Positions 29,041 through 38,863 are shown, numbered from the stretch's first letter. The stretch: DNA of 64,000 nt from Arthrobacter alpinus (GCF_900105965.1 NZ_FNTV01000001.1:2790001-2854000), one strand, 5' to 3'. Made by a program: numbers and translations. Notes: generated from the letters alone by a model not told the origin.

Positions 29041-29637
29041 CTAGAGATTGCGCAGCAAGGCGGCAACGGCAGCCAGATAGGCCGCATCGTCCCGAGTCCC
29101 CGCCATGGGAACCTTAAAAAGCCAGCCCTGCATCAAGGCAAGTACCGCAGGAAGAATTGCCGTTGCCGCCCGCATTCCAGCCTCAGCATCCAAACCCTGG
29201 GTTTCCCGGTACCAGGTAGCCAAATAGCCTGCCAGGTGCTCCACCATCTGGTCATAGGAGTCGCGGGCGATGGCGCCGATGGATTCCGAATGCGAGGACA
29301 GACCCCAGATCTGAACCACCAGTCCGCCGTCGCGCATGGGGCCGGAGACCGTGTCCATGAACTCCAGCAACGCCTCAGCCGGGTGGGGCACGGGTACACG
29401 GGCAGCCATCCGGTCCAGGACGGCCACCCTGCCACCAACCAAACGAGTGGCCAAGGCGGCAAGGATCTCATCCTTGCCCTTGTAGTACCCGTAGATGGCG
29501 CCGGCGGAAAGCCCGGATTCGGCGATGATGTCAGCCATGGACATGACAGCCAAGCCCTTGCGATGGGCGCACTCCAAGGCAGCCTGCTCGATTCGCAGGG
29601 CCATTGCTTGTCTGTGTTCATCACTTACACGGGGCAT
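29041..29637 (-). CDS. TetR-family transcriptional repressor
   Basis: A 198-residue regulator. The N-terminal helix-turn-helix has LECAHRKGLAVMSMADIIAESGLSAGAIYGYYKGKDEIL, followed by an all-helical ligand domain. I chose the ATG at 29637 (MPRVSDEHRQ) because the frame upstream of it runs through the operator. It is divergent from a membrane-protein gene, and two TetR-type palindromes lie between them. It is most likely a local repressor of that protein; the ligand is unknown. Confidence 0.88.
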   Translation of the reverse strand: MPRVSDEHRQAMALRIEQAALECAHRKGLAVMSMADIIAESGLSAGAIYGYYKGKDEILAALATRLVGGRVAVLDRMAARVPVPHPAEALLEFMDTVSGPMRDGGLVVQIWGLSSHSESIGAIARDSYDQMVEHLAGYLATWYRETQGLDAEAGMRAATAILPAVLALMQGWLFKVPMAGTRDDAAYLAAVAALLRNL

Positions 29638-29659
29638 GTGATGCAGACTATCAGGAAAA

Positions 29660-29719
29660 AAGAACGATCGTTCTTGACACGGAAGCACTGAACTGCCTTA
29701 ATAAAGAACGATCATTCGT
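29660..29719. promoter_or_regulatory. Paired TetR operators and promoter
   Basis: Operator 1 is a perfect 16-bp palindrome, AAGAACGATCGTTCTT (29660-29675). Operator 2 is AAGAACGATCATTCGT (29704-29719), a near copy with the same core. Between and overlapping them is a plausible promoter reading rightward: TTGACA at 29674-29679, an 18-bp spacer and TTAATA at 29698-29703. Binding at either site would block it. Confidence 0.85.
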
Positions 29720-29748
29720 TTTCTTTCGAGCTGCCCCAAGGAGCACCC

Positions 29749-30891
29749 ATGTCAACCATCACACCACCCCACACCCGTTGGGGGCTGACTCTCGCAACGG
29801 CTGTGGGGGCAGCAGCTCTTGTGGCCGTCGTCCTGCTGGCCTTCCTATGGCCCACGGTGACCTCCAGCGTTCACAACCTTCCCGTCGTCATCACAGGCAA
29901 CGGCCCGGCCACAGCCACGCTGACCACCCAGCTCGAGAAGTCTGGCGCCTTCGCGATCAACTCCGCCGGAGACCGGGCCGCCGCCGTCAACGCCGTAGAG
30001 ACCCGGTCCGCCTATGGCGCGTTCGTGGTTGCCGAGGATGGCTCGGGCGTTGAAGTGGTGACGGCCTCCGCCGCCAGCCCCGTGGTTGTTCAGATCATGA
30101 ACCAGGCTGCCACCGGCATTTCCCAGGCCCTGGCACAACAGGGCGCCGGTGCGCAGGCCGCCGCGGTACAAGCGGCGCTGGCCGCCGGAGACCTGCGGGC
30201 CGTCGCAGCAGCAGTAGCGCCAGTCAGTGCACCCAAGGTAAGCCTGACCGACGTCGCACCCCTGAATCCTGCGGATCCCCGCGGCACGGGACTGGCTTTG
30301 CTGGGCCTGCCCCTGGCCATGGGCGGCATGATTGGTGGCGTCCTAATTTCACTGGTGGTGACCGGATTCCGACGCCGGCTGACGGCGGCCGCCGCGTACG
30401 GCGTGGCGGGCGGGCTCGGCCTGGTCGGCATCCTGCAGGGCTGGCTTGGAATCCTGTCCGGACCATACTTGCTCAACGCCTTGGCGATGGGGCTGGGCCT
30501 CTTTGCCATCGCCATCACGATTGTTGGGCTTGAGTCGCTGCTGGGCAAGCCGGGCATTCCGGTCGGCGCCGTGCTGACCATGTTCATCGGCAACCCGATC
30601 TCCTCCCTGGCATCTCCCAAGGAGTTCCTTCCGGGACCGTGGGGCGAGATCGGCCAGTGGTTCGTCCCCGGCGCCACGGGCACCCTGCTGCGGGACCTGT
30701 CCTACTTCCCGGACGCAGCGATGGGCATCCACTGGCTGGTGCTGCTGGTGTGGTCGGCGGCCGGCATTGCCCTGGCAGTCCTTGGTCGCCACCGCGATGA
30801 GGAAGCTGTTCACCTGCCCTCTACCCTGGAGCTTTCACCGTCCGACGCCGAATCCGGCACCGCACCAAGCCTCAGCAACGCCACCGCCTAG
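29749..30891 (+). CDS. YhgE/Pip-like multi-pass membrane protein under TetR control
   Basis: A 380-residue protein with one N-terminal membrane helix (residues ~12-34), an extracytoplasmic domain of ~160 residues rich in Ala/Val, and then about five helices (from ~185 to ~350). A short cytoplasmic tail rich in Ser/Asp ends it. This layout resembles the DUF3533/YhgE-Pip type membrane proteins (ABC-2-like, without an ATPase partner). No ATP-binding gene adjoins it. The divergent TetR gene and paired operators suggest that it is induced by an exported or toxic compound. The family assignment is inference from topology. Confidence 0.6.
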   Translation: MSTITPPHTRWGLTLATAVGAAALVAVVLLAFLWPTVTSSVHNLPVVITGNGPATATLTTQLEKSGAFAINSAGDRAAAVNAVETRSAYGAFVVAEDGSGVEVVTASAASPVVVQIMNQAATGISQALAQQGAGAQAAAVQAALAAGDLRAVAAAVAPVSAPKVSLTDVAPLNPADPRGTGLALLGLPLAMGGMIGGVLISLVVTGFRRRLTAAAAYGVAGGLGLVGILQGWLGILSGPYLLNALAMGLGLFAIAITIVGLESLLGKPGIPVGAVLTMFIGNPISSLASPKEFLPGPWGEIGQWFVPGATGTLLRDLSYFPDAAMGIHWLVLLVWSAAGIALAVLGRHRDEEAVHLPSTLELSPSDAESGTAPSLSNATA

Positions 30892-31021
30892 CTGGGCCGA
30901 GTTTGGCATCTTCATCCTGCTCAGCATGACGCTTCCTGCCGTGGCGCTGCTGGCACCGACCGGCTATGGCGAATTAAGAGTTCGACGGTGGTTGATCTGG
31001 ACAGGCCCGGCCACCGCGGCG

Positions 31022-32125
31022 TCAGCTGTCCAGCGGGAAAACGACTCCCTCACCGACGACCTTCAGAGATAGCTCCGTACCCGGGCGGGCGAGCATGGCG
31101 TTCCAATGCCTGATGCTGATGATCTCCCCGCCGACCGGCTGGTGCGGATCGAGGGGATGCTCGGCGTCGCCCTGGATCGGCGCGAGCTGGATGCGGACGG
31201 TAGTTTCGGGGCCAAAGTAGTCCGTGTCCACCACTCGCCCGCGAATGGGCCCGCCGCTGGCGATCCGGATTTGCTCGGGGCGCAGCATCAAATGGACTTT
31301 GCCTTGGGCGGGCGGGCGCCGAACAGGGATGCCGCCCAAGGAGCACAGTGCAAGGGAGCCTTCCATCCACGCTTCGAGGATGACGGCGTCACCCAAGAAT
31401 TCGGCCGTGGCCCGGTCAATGGGGCGCGTATAAACAACGAACGGGCTGCCGATCTGTGCCAGCTTTCCGTCGCGCATGACGGCCACTTGATCGGCGAAGC
31501 TCAAGGCCTCGGCTTGATCGTGGGTCACCAAAATGGTGGTGACACCGGCCTGTTCCAAGGTTTGGGACACGGCCCGGCGTGTAGACACACGCAGGCCCGC
31601 GTCCAGGGCGCTAAAAGGCTCATCCAGCAGCATGAGCTCAGGCTGCCTGGCCAGTGCACGGGCGAGGGCCACGCGTTGTTGTTGGCCACCGGATAGCTGA
31701 TGTGGGCGGCGTTTGGCGTAGGAGCGGTCCATGGAAACCATCTCCAGCAGCTCCCCCACTCGCAGCGCCGCTGCCTTGCCGCGCAGAGGCAGACCGAAGG
31801 CAATGTTGGCACCAACGCTCAGGTGTGGGAACAAGGCCCCATCCTGCGCAACGTAACCCACGCTGCGCTTGTGGGCAGGAACCCACTGGGCTGCGCCAGC
31901 AACCTCCGAGCCGCCCAAGGCAATCCGGCCGGAATCCGGCGCCGAGAATCCCGCGATCAGCCGCAAGAGGGTTGTCTTGCCCGAGCCTGAGGGCCCCACA
32001 ATGGCCGTGGTACGTCCGGGGGCAACCCCAAGGTCCACACCCTTGAGCACCTCGGTGCCACCAAAGCTCTTACGAATATCACGGACCTGCAGGTGGTCGC
32101 GGGTGTTGCTGGGCGAGGTGTTCAT
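31022..32125 (-). CDS. Iron(III)-type ABC transporter ATPase
   Basis: A 367-residue ATPase of the FbpC/PotA class. Walker A is [13 protein letters not shown], the signature [16 protein letters not shown], Walker [13 protein letters not shown] and the switch H is in [10 protein letters not shown]. The C-terminal ~110 residues form a TOBE-type regulatory domain. The start (ATG) overlaps the permease stop by 4 bp, so the pair is translationally coupled. It belongs with the permease at 32122-33719 and the binding protein at 33725-34788, and it would energise ferric iron uptake. Confidence 0.9.
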   Translation of the reverse strand: MNTSPSNTRDHLQVRDIRKSFGGTEVLKGVDLGVAPGRTTAIVGPSGSGKTTLLRLIAGFSAPDSGRIALGGSEVAGAAQWVPAHKRSVGYVAQDGALFPHLSVGANIAFGLPLRGKAAALRVGELLEMVSMDRSYAKRRPHQLSGGQQQRVALARALARQPELMLLDEPFSALDAGLRVSTRRAVSQTLEQAGVTTILVTHDQAEALSFADQVAVMRDGKLAQIGSPFVVYTRPIDRATAEFLGDAVILEAWMEGSLALCSLGGIPVRRPPAQGKVHLMLRPEQIRIASGGPIRGRVVDTDYFGPETTVRIQLAPIQGDAEHPLDPHQPVGGEIISIRHWNAMLARPGTELSLKVVGEGVVFPLDS

Positions 32126-33719
32126 TGTCCTGCGGCTTTCTTGGATTGCACAAAGAGTAAGTACGTCATGGGCGCCGAGAGCACGATCATCAGCAAGGCG
32201 TACGGTGCCGCCCCCATGTAATCAATTTCGCTGCTCAGCGACCAAAACTCGGTGGCCAGCGTGCGAGTCCCGTTGGGCGCCAACAAGAGCGTGGCCGTCA
32301 GTTCGTTCACGATTCCCAAAAACACCAGGGCCGCACCACCGGCGGCAGCCGGAGCAGAAAGTCGCAGGGTGACCAGCAAGAAGGCCAACAGGGGTGGTTT
32401 GCCCAGCGCTTGTGCGGCTTCATCCAGCTGAACCGGCGCCTGTGCCAGCCCGGCTCGGAGGTTCACCAACGCTCGCGGCATGAAGAGCAACGCGTACGCG
32501 GCCACCAGAACAACAGAGGTTTGGTAGATCGCCGGAACGTTGTGGACGGTAATCGTGACGAGCGCCAGTGCCACCACAATGCCGGGCATGGAACTGGAGA
32601 TGTAGTTGACAGCTTCTAAGAGTTTGCTAAACGGTCCGGGGTGCCGGATCACCAAATACGCCAGGGGGAAGGCCAACACCGTTGTCAGCACGGCTCCTGC
32701 CAAGCCGTAGCCAAGTGTCTGCAACAAAGCGTTCATGAGCGCGGGGGCTTCCCAGATGGCGGCGCCACCGGCAATGACCCAGCGGCCCACATGCCACAGC
32801 GGCACGCCGAGGGCAAGCGCCGAAATTCCGATCAGCAAGAGCTGGCCGGGAAATTGGTACCAGCCTAAGGACAAGCGGCGCGGGTTGGCTTGAGCGCCCG
32901 AACCTACGCGGGCGTAACGGGCACTTCCGCGTGATTTGGATTCTGCCAGCAACAGCAGCAAGCAAAAAAGCACCAGCACGCTCGCCAACATATTGGCCGC
33001 AGCCCCATTAAACGTTGACCGGAATTGGTCGTAGATGGCCGTGGTGAAGGTGTCGAAAGCAATCATGGCGAACGCGCCATATTCGGCCAGCAGATGCAGT
33101 GACACCAGCAGGGCCCCACCAGCTGTTGCGATGCGCAACTGCGGCAGCACCACCCGGAAGAAGACGTGCCAAGGCCCCAAGCCGAGGGATGCCGCGGATT
33201 GTTCCAGGGCCGGGTCCAAGCGGCTCAGCACAGCGGCGACGGGAATATAGACCAGCGGGAAGTATGAAAGGACGGAGATCAGCACCCCGCCGAAAATGCC
33301 GCCTAGGGACGGGATTGCGCTGACCCAGGCGTAGCTGTTCACAAACGCCGGAATGGCCAGCGGCGCGGCCAGCAGCACAGCCCAGGCCTTGTGCCCAGCC
33401 AGCCGGGTGCGTTCAACAAGCCATGCCCCGCCAACGCCAATCACCACACACAACGGCACGGTGATCAGAACCAGCGCCAGGGTGTTAAACAGCAATTCGC
33501 CAACACGGGGCGGAACACCAAAGTCATGATGGTGTCCAACCCCGTATTGGCGGTGGCTGCCACAACGTATCCCAGTGGAAGCAGGGAGAACGCCGCGATC
33601 AGTACGCAAAGGACCACGACGGGCCAGGGGCCGAGGCGTGAGCCCCGGCCCCTGGCCGTGTGACGTAAATTTTTGGAACTCGGCGCGCCAGCCGCCTTCG
33701 TACTTTGTTGTGGAGTCAT
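32122..33719 (-). pseudogene. Iron(III)-type ABC permease, interrupted by a 1-nt loss
   Basis: The family protein is a fused two-part FbpB/SfuB-like permease of about 530 residues. An N-terminal frame starts at ATG 33719 ([11 protein letters not shown]..., first membrane helix, then [11 protein letters not shown]) and hits a stop soon after. The rest ([16 protein letters not shown] onward, ~10 helices) continues in another frame. Adding one C to the CCCC (plus-strand GGGG at 33507-33510) restores VFRPRVGELL, and 1,598 nt + 1 = 533 codons. The start lies 5 bp after the binding-protein stop. The loss may be real, or a sequence error in a homopolymer. Confidence 0.85.
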
Positions 33720-33724
33720 TGAAA

Positions 33725-34788
33725 CTAGAGTAGCCCGGCCGCCGTCATGAGCTCGGTGACCTTGCTCGAGTTCAGCTTGGCGGCATCAACCGCGGGTGCC
33801 TGCAATTCCGTCAGCGGGACCAGCTTGTCGTTGGCGGGAACGTCGGATCCAACCGGGTATTCAAAGCTGGTACCGGTCTGCAGAATGCCCTGGCCACCCT
33901 TGCCCGTCACAAATTCAAGGAACTTCGCGGCACTGTCCTGGTGCGTGCTGGAAGCCAAAACGCCACCACCGGAAACGGAGACAAACGCACCTGGATCCTG
34001 GTTCTTGAAGTAGTGCAGTCCTACGTTCTTGGAGTTCTCGCCGGTTTTGTTCTGATCACCGAACCAGTAGTAGTGGTAGATGACAGCGCCTTCAATTTCA
34101 CCGGCGTTGACAGCCTTCATGGCCGTGGAGTTGCCCTTGTAAGCCTTGGAATTGTCCTTCATGGCCTTGAGCCAATCAGCCGTGGCGGCCTCACCCTTGA
34201 GCTCGAGCATGGCAGAGACAATGGCCTGGAAATCGGCACCGGAGGGTGAAGCTGCCCAGCGGCCCTTCCACTCCGGCAGGGCCAGATCCATGACGGACTT
34301 GGGCAGCTGGTCTTCGCTCAGCTTGGTCTTGTCGTAGGCGAAGACGGTGCTGCGGGCGGCAATGCCGGTCCACTTGTTGGTGGATGGGCGGTACTCGGCC
34401 GGGACCTGCTCCTGGACCTTGGCGCTGATGTCGGCAAACAGGCCAGCGTTTTCAACCTGCGTCATGGCGGGCGAGTTTTCGGTGAGGAAAACATCGGCCG
34501 GCGACTTGGCGCCTTCAGCGATGATCTGGTTGCTCAGCTCAAGATCGTCGCCGTTGCGCACGGTTACCTTGATGCCGGTTTCCTTTGTGAATTCGTCAAC
34601 CCACGCCTGTGTGAGTGATTCATGCTGTGCGTTGTACACCGTGATGGAGTCCTGTGCACCTGCCGCGGCGCTGGTGCCATCCGCGGGGCGGTGGAGCCGC
34701 CACAGGCGGCAAGTGTCAAGACTGATGCGCCGGCCAGCACGGCCACGGCGGTCTTGCTGAACTGCTTCTTGGTAAACCAGGTCTTCAT
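33725..34788 (-). pseudogene. Iron(III)-type binding lipoprotein, interrupted by a 1-nt loss
   Basis: The true start is ATG 34788 (MKTWFTKKQFSK...), with a signal and lipobox LTLAAC. The body (DSITVYNAQHESLTQAWVDE..., paired tyrosines in YHYYWFGDQ, C-terminal SVSGGGVLASST) matches FbpA/FutA-like ferric-binding proteins and lies in another frame. The shift falls in the Ala/Thr-rich linker after the lipobox. One more C in the CCCC (plus GGGG at 34685-34688) joins ACGGSTAP to ADGTSAAAGAQ, giving 355 codons. It is the first gene of the operon. Confidence 0.85.
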
Positions 34789-34923
34789 GGGAGCCCTTCG
34801 GCGTCAATAATAATTAGCGAATGCAAATTGATCGTAATCGACGCCAGGGCAGGCTGCCCTCACTCAGATATGATTTGTGATGCAGATCACGTCATTTTGT
34901 GCCCCGTGGACCTGAACAAGCTG

Positions 34924-35433
34924 CTACCCGCCGGTAGATTTCCTTGTGTTGAGCAGTTCGGCGGCCCGGTCCACCTGCTGGTGCACAAGTGCTGCCTTAA
35001 GCTCCACCCCGGACACCTCGCCCGCACCCAATCGCAGCAAGGCGAGCGCTTCCGCTGTAGCTGCAAGGGCATTGCCGGCCCGCGAAAGTTCGCGGTGGAC
35101 GTCATTGAGATAACCGCCGGTACCAGTGGGAATTTCCATACCCTCGCTGGGGCCAGCAATTTGTGCACCCATCGCGATGGCGCGCACGGCGGGAAGCAGT
35201 TCTGCGAGATTGTTGGCCACAATCACCATTGCCTGATAATTCGCAGCAGCCTGCTCTTGGCTCTGGTTGGGTGCGGCACCGGCCTCTTCCAGACCTTCGA
35301 GCATCTGGTGGAAGCGGTCAAGTCCACGGCGGAACCTATCGTGTGTGCGGCGCCAAACGCCCTTACCGAGCTCGGCGTCGTCGCGCTTGGCTTGGCGAGA
35401 GGAAGTGAAAAGTCCTTTGAGCACGCCGGTCAT
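34924..35433 (-). CDS. Unknown 169-residue protein coupled to Bpa
   Basis: I do not recognise a family. The protein is mostly helical and charged, rich in Ala, Glu, Leu and Arg, with no signal peptide or membrane segment; stretches such as QAKRDDAELGKGVWRRTHDRFRRGLDRFHQMLEGLEEAG and EELLRLGAGEVSGVELKAALVHQQ read as amphipathic helices. Its ATG overlaps the Bpa stop (ATGA at 35430-35433), so the two should be translated together. That makes a link to proteasome activation an inference worth testing. Confidence 0.75.
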   Translation of the reverse strand: MTGVLKGLFTSSRQAKRDDAELGKGVWRRTHDRFRRGLDRFHQMLEGLEEAGAAPNQSQEQAAANYQAMVIVANNLAELLPAVRAIAMGAQIAGPSEGMEIPTGTGGYLNDVHRELSRAGNALAATAEALALLRLGAGEVSGVELKAALVHQQVDRAAELLNTRKSTGG

Positions 35434-36083
35434 AGATATTGCCCTGGATCGCTGGAATCACGCCGACCAAAGCCTGGATCGCCGGTGCCCGCAGCATGCT
35501 GTTGACCCGACGGCGCACGCTGGGGTTCGCCGTTTTCGCCCACAACCACTCCCGGGGCAATCACCGTTCCAGGTGGCAGTTGGCGCTGTGCCAGCCGGGC
35601 GGCCGTTTGCTGATTGGCCATGGCTTGAACAGCCAACGCCGTTTGAATGCCGTGGAACAAACCTTCCAGCCAGCCAACCAGCTGCGCTTGGGCAATGCGC
35701 AGCTCTGCGTCTGAGGGCGCGCTCTCTTCCGTGAATGGCAAACTAAGTCGGTGAAGTTCCTCAACCAGTTCCGGTGCCAGGCCATCTTCAAGCTCCTTGA
35801 TGGAGGCTTGGTGGATTTCCGCGAGGCGGAACCGGGCGGCGTCGTCCAAAGGTGCGCTCTTGACCTCATCAAGCAGTTGCTTGATCATGGTCCCGATTCG
35901 CATCACCTTGTCCGGCTGATCCACCATCTCGGCCACGTTGCTCGGCTTTGGCGAACGTGCCGGGGCGGCCTCGTTTTGCACGCCATGTTGCGCGCCGCCC
36001 ATCGTGGCGGCCGTGGGTGAGCTGTCCATAATTTTGCCTTCGGCCGGATGGTCAGTGGCCGGAATCTGCGCCTCGTCACTCAT
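35430..36083 (-). CDS. bpa: Bacterial proteasome activator (Bpa/PafE)
   Basis: A 217-residue ATP-independent activator of the 20S proteasome. The conserved core runs KVMRIGTMIKQLLDEVKSAPLDDAARFRLAEIHQASIKELEDGLAPELVEELHRLSLPFTEE...QAQLVGWLEGLFHGIQTAL. The protein ends in GQYL, the tail that docks in the proteasome alpha-ring pockets. The N-terminal ~50 residues and the Gly/Pro-rich tail are the less conserved parts. It presumably feeds unfolded proteins to the proteasome, whose genes are not in this window. It is followed by the coupled unknown gene. Confidence 0.92.
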   Translation of the reverse strand: MSDEAQIPATDHPAEGKIMDSSPTAATMGGAQHGVQNEAAPARSPKPSNVAEMVDQPDKVMRIGTMIKQLLDEVKSAPLDDAARFRLAEIHQASIKELEDGLAPELVEELHRLSLPFTEESAPSDAELRIAQAQLVGWLEGLFHGIQTALAVQAMANQQTAARLAQRQLPPGTVIAPGVVVGENGEPQRAPSGQQHAAGTGDPGFGRRDSSDPGQYL

Positions 36084-36177
36084 GATGTAAGTCTCTCACG
36101 GCGTTGCCGGATCCGTCCTGCACACAAGTGTTGCGCACGGGGTCGTGGCCACGACTCATTTCACCGCAAATGCCCTG

Positions 36178-36377
36178 TTAGCAGCAGCGTCCCTCCGGGT
36201 TGGCATCCTGGCGGTCCATCTTGTCCCGCCAAAACTCCTTGACAGTCAAGGGCGGCGCCGCGCAGCCAGTGGCTTGGTGGTGGTCAAGGTACTTCTCATA
36301 GGCGTCCTCCCCAAGACGCCTTTGAAGTACCGTCCCACGGATCCCAAGCCAATGACTGCACGGCGCACCACGTGCAT
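36178..36377 (-). pseudogene. YbdD/YjiX-family small protein, interrupted by a 1-nt loss
   Basis: The frame starts at ATG 36377, 2 bp after the cstA stop, and reads MHVVRRAVIGLGSVGRYFKGVLG. It then shifts. The other frame continues EDAYEKYLDHHQ...PLTVKEFWRDKMD...GRCC with the family's RCC end. Adding one G to the GGGG (plus CCCC at 36309-36312) makes 67 codons from the 200 nt present. These proteins accompany CstA. The context is therefore right, and the frame is broken as written. Confidence 0.85.
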
Positions 36378-36379
36378 GA

Positions 36380-38647
36380 TTAGTGCCCGGCCCTTGCTGC
36401 TTGCTTGCCGGATTCGGCCCATTCCTTCATGAGAGCCTTTTCTGCCGCACTGGGCGCCATGGACGCCGGCGCGAAGATCCGCGAAGCCACGGCAGGATCC
36501 TCCTTGCTGGGACCACCACCGGCCCTGATGGAGCGCACGGTGACCAGAATCGCCGTCGTAATCACAACAAGTGAGAGGACAACGAAGATGATGGAGAGCG
36601 TGCCCTGAACCGTGGTGTTGCGGACAACAGCCTCCATGGCTGCAACGTTCTTGGCGCTGCCGAAGCTCGTCTTGCCATCCGCCAGCGCCTGCTTGAATGC
36701 GTTGTGCTGCGCCCAGTAGCCCACGGCAGGAACGGTGGAGAAGATCTTCTGGAAGGATGCCACCACGGTGACCACCGTGACGAAGACCAGCGGCAGCGCC
36801 ACCATCCACAGGTACTTCACATGGGTGTTCTTGGAAACGATGACCAAGCAGACAGCCAGGGCTATGGCGGCTAGAAGCTGGTTTGCAATGCCGAACAGCG
36901 GGAACAAGGTGTTGATGCCACCGAGCGGGTCGGTGACACCCATGATCAGGATGGCACCCCAACCGGCAACCATGATGGCAGTGGTGATCCACGAACCCAG
37001 GCGCCAGGACGTGTCCTTGAACTTCGGCACAAAGTTGCCGATGGAATCCTGGAGCATGAAGCGGGCAACACGGGTTCCGGCGTCGACGGCTGTCAGGATG
37101 AAGAGAGCCTCGAACATGATGGCGAAGTGGTACCAGAAGCTCATCATGGCCTTGCCTCCGGCAACCTGCTGCATGATGTGCGCCAAGCCCACAGCCAAGG
37201 TCGGTGCGCCACCGGTGCGGGACACGATTGACTCTTCGCCGACGTCGGACGCAGTCTGGGCGAGTGTGGCCGGGTCAACGTGGACGCCGGTCAGGCCCAG
37301 CGAGTTCACGAACGCCGCGGCCCCCTCAACGGTGCCTCCGGTAGCCGCGCCGGATGCGTTCATGGCGAAGTAGATGCCACGGTCAATGGAGAGCGCGGCC
37401 ACGAGGGCCATGATCGCAACGAAGGACTCCATCAGCATTCCGCCGTAGCCGATGTAGCGGGCCTGGCGTTCCTTTTCGATCAGCTTTGGCGTGGTGCCGG
37501 AGGCGATCAAGGCGTGGAAACCGGAGAGCGCACCGCAGGCGATCGTAACGAAGAGGAATGGGAACAAGGAACCGGAGAACACCGGACCGTCGGAGCGGCC
37601 GGCAAATTCGCTGAAGGCCGGGACGTTGATGGTGGGGCGAACCAACACGATGGATCCCGCCAGCATCACGATGGTGCCGATCTTCATGAACGTGGAAAGG
37701 TAATCGCGTGGTGCAAGCAACAGCCATACGGGCAGGATTGCGGCGATGAAACCGTAGACAATCACGCACCAGGCCAGGGTGGGCCGGTCAAGGTGAAATG
37801 CTGCCGCACCCCATTCGGTGGCCGCGACCATGCCACCGCCGATGATGGCAGCGAGCAGCAGGACCACACCGATCAGGGACACTTCCATGACCTTGCCCGG
37901 ACGCAGGTAACGCAGGTAAACACCCATGAACAGGGCGATCGGGATGGTCATGGATACGGAGAACACACCCCATGGGGATTCTCCCAGGGCATTGACAACA
38001 ACCAGGGCCAGAATGGCCACAATGATGATCATGATCAGCAGCGTGGCGATCAATGCCGCAGTACCGCCGATGACGCCGAGTTCTTCGCGGGCCATCTGGC
38101 CCAGGGAACGACCGCCACGGCGCATGGAGAAGAAGAGAACAAGGTAGTCCTGCACCGCACCAGCAAGGACGACGCCGACGATGATCCAGATAGTGCCGGG
38201 CAGGTAACCCATTTGGGCCGCCAGGATGGGTCCAACCAGTGGTCCGGCGCCTGCAATGGCGGCAAAGTGATGCCCGAACAGGACGTTGCGGTCAGTGGGG
38301 ACAAAGTCCTTGCCATCGGCCTTGTATTCAGCAGGAGTGGCGCGCTTGTCGTTGGGCTTGAGGAGGAACTTCTCAATGACCTTGGAGTAAAAGCGGTAAC
38401 CGATCAGGTATGTGCAGACCGCTGCAAAGACAAACCAAATGGCGTTGACGGTTTCACCGCGAACCACGGCCAGAACAACCCAAGCCACACCACCGAGGAG
38501 GGCGATGGCCGCCCAAATGGCAATCTTCAGCGGCGTCCATTTGTGGGTTTCCGCTTCGGCCTCGAGGTCCACGGCCACGGGCGGCAGCTCCGGATCCTGG
38601 ACCAAGACATCGGCTGGATCGCCAGCCCGTTCTGACGGCACTGTCAT
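36380..38647 (-). CDS. cstA: Carbon starvation protein CstA (peptide/pyruvate transporter)
   Basis: A 755-residue membrane transporter of the CstA family with about 18 hydrophobic segments. Characteristic stretches are NVLFGHHFAAIAGAGPLVGPILAAQMGYLPGTIWI and VQDYLVLFFSMRRGGRSLGQMAREELG. The C-terminus FVGG-type region and the family RxxR end differ from E. coli CstA, but the length and core match. It is expressed under carbon starvation in other bacteria and takes up peptides or pyruvate. The adjacent small ybdD gene is its usual partner. Confidence 0.92.
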   Translation of the reverse strand: MTVPSERAGDPADVLVQDPELPPVAVDLEAEAETHKWTPLKIAIWAAIALLGGVAWVVLAVVRGETVNAIWFVFAAVCTYLIGYRFYSKVIEKFLLKPNDKRATPAEYKADGKDFVPTDRNVLFGHHFAAIAGAGPLVGPILAAQMGYLPGTIWIIVGVVLAGAVQDYLVLFFSMRRGGRSLGQMAREELGVIGGTAALIATLLIMIIIVAILALVVVNALGESPWGVFSVSMTIPIALFMGVYLRYLRPGKVMEVSLIGVVLLLAAIIGGGMVAATEWGAAAFHLDRPTLAWCVIVYGFIAAILPVWLLLAPRDYLSTFMKIGTIVMLAGSIVLVRPTINVPAFSEFAGRSDGPVFSGSLFPFLFVTIACGALSGFHALIASGTTPKLIEKERQARYIGYGGMLMESFVAIMALVAALSIDRGIYFAMNASGAATGGTVEGAAAFVNSLGLTGVHVDPATLAQTASDVGEESIVSRTGGAPTLAVGLAHIMQQVAGGKAMMSFWYHFAIMFEALFILTAVDAGTRVARFMLQDSIGNFVPKFKDTSWRLGSWITTAIMVAGWGAILIMGVTDPLGGINTLFPLFGIANQLLAAIALAVCLVIVSKNTHVKYLWMVALPLVFVTVVTVVASFQKIFSTVPAVGYWAQHNAFKQALADGKTSFGSAKNVAAMEAVVRNTTVQGTLSIIFVVLSLVVITTAILVTVRSIRAGGGPSKEDPAVASRIFAPASMAPSAAEKALMKEWAESGKQAARAGH

Positions 38648-38814
38648 GTTTTTCCCTACGCTAAGACTTCAAATACGGCCATTTGAGACTAGTCATAGGC
38701 TGCAGGTCACATTCTCACTGTGGCGTGAATCATGGCCGAAAATCTGCAGGCGGTAGTGATTTTGCGACGAACGGGGAACTGAGCCCGGTGACCCGGCTTG
38801 CCGGGAGCCGTCAC

Positions 38815-38846
38815 GACGGCGAGTGGCCACTTTGCTGCTCGCCGTC
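38815..38846 (-). terminator. Possible terminator after the quinone oxidoreductase gene
   Basis: GACGGCGAG pairs with CTCGCCGTC (38815-38823 with 38838-38846) around a 14-nt loop, and a nested CCCGG/CCGGG repeat flanks it. It lies 18 bp beyond the stop. No T-run is present, so the call is weak. Confidence 0.5.
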
Positions 38847-38863
38847 TGGCACTACCGGGCCCA

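Noticed and set aside
37280..38635. 451-residue open frame opposite cstA
   Set aside because: Antisense shadow rich in Asp/Gly/His, with no recognisable motif.
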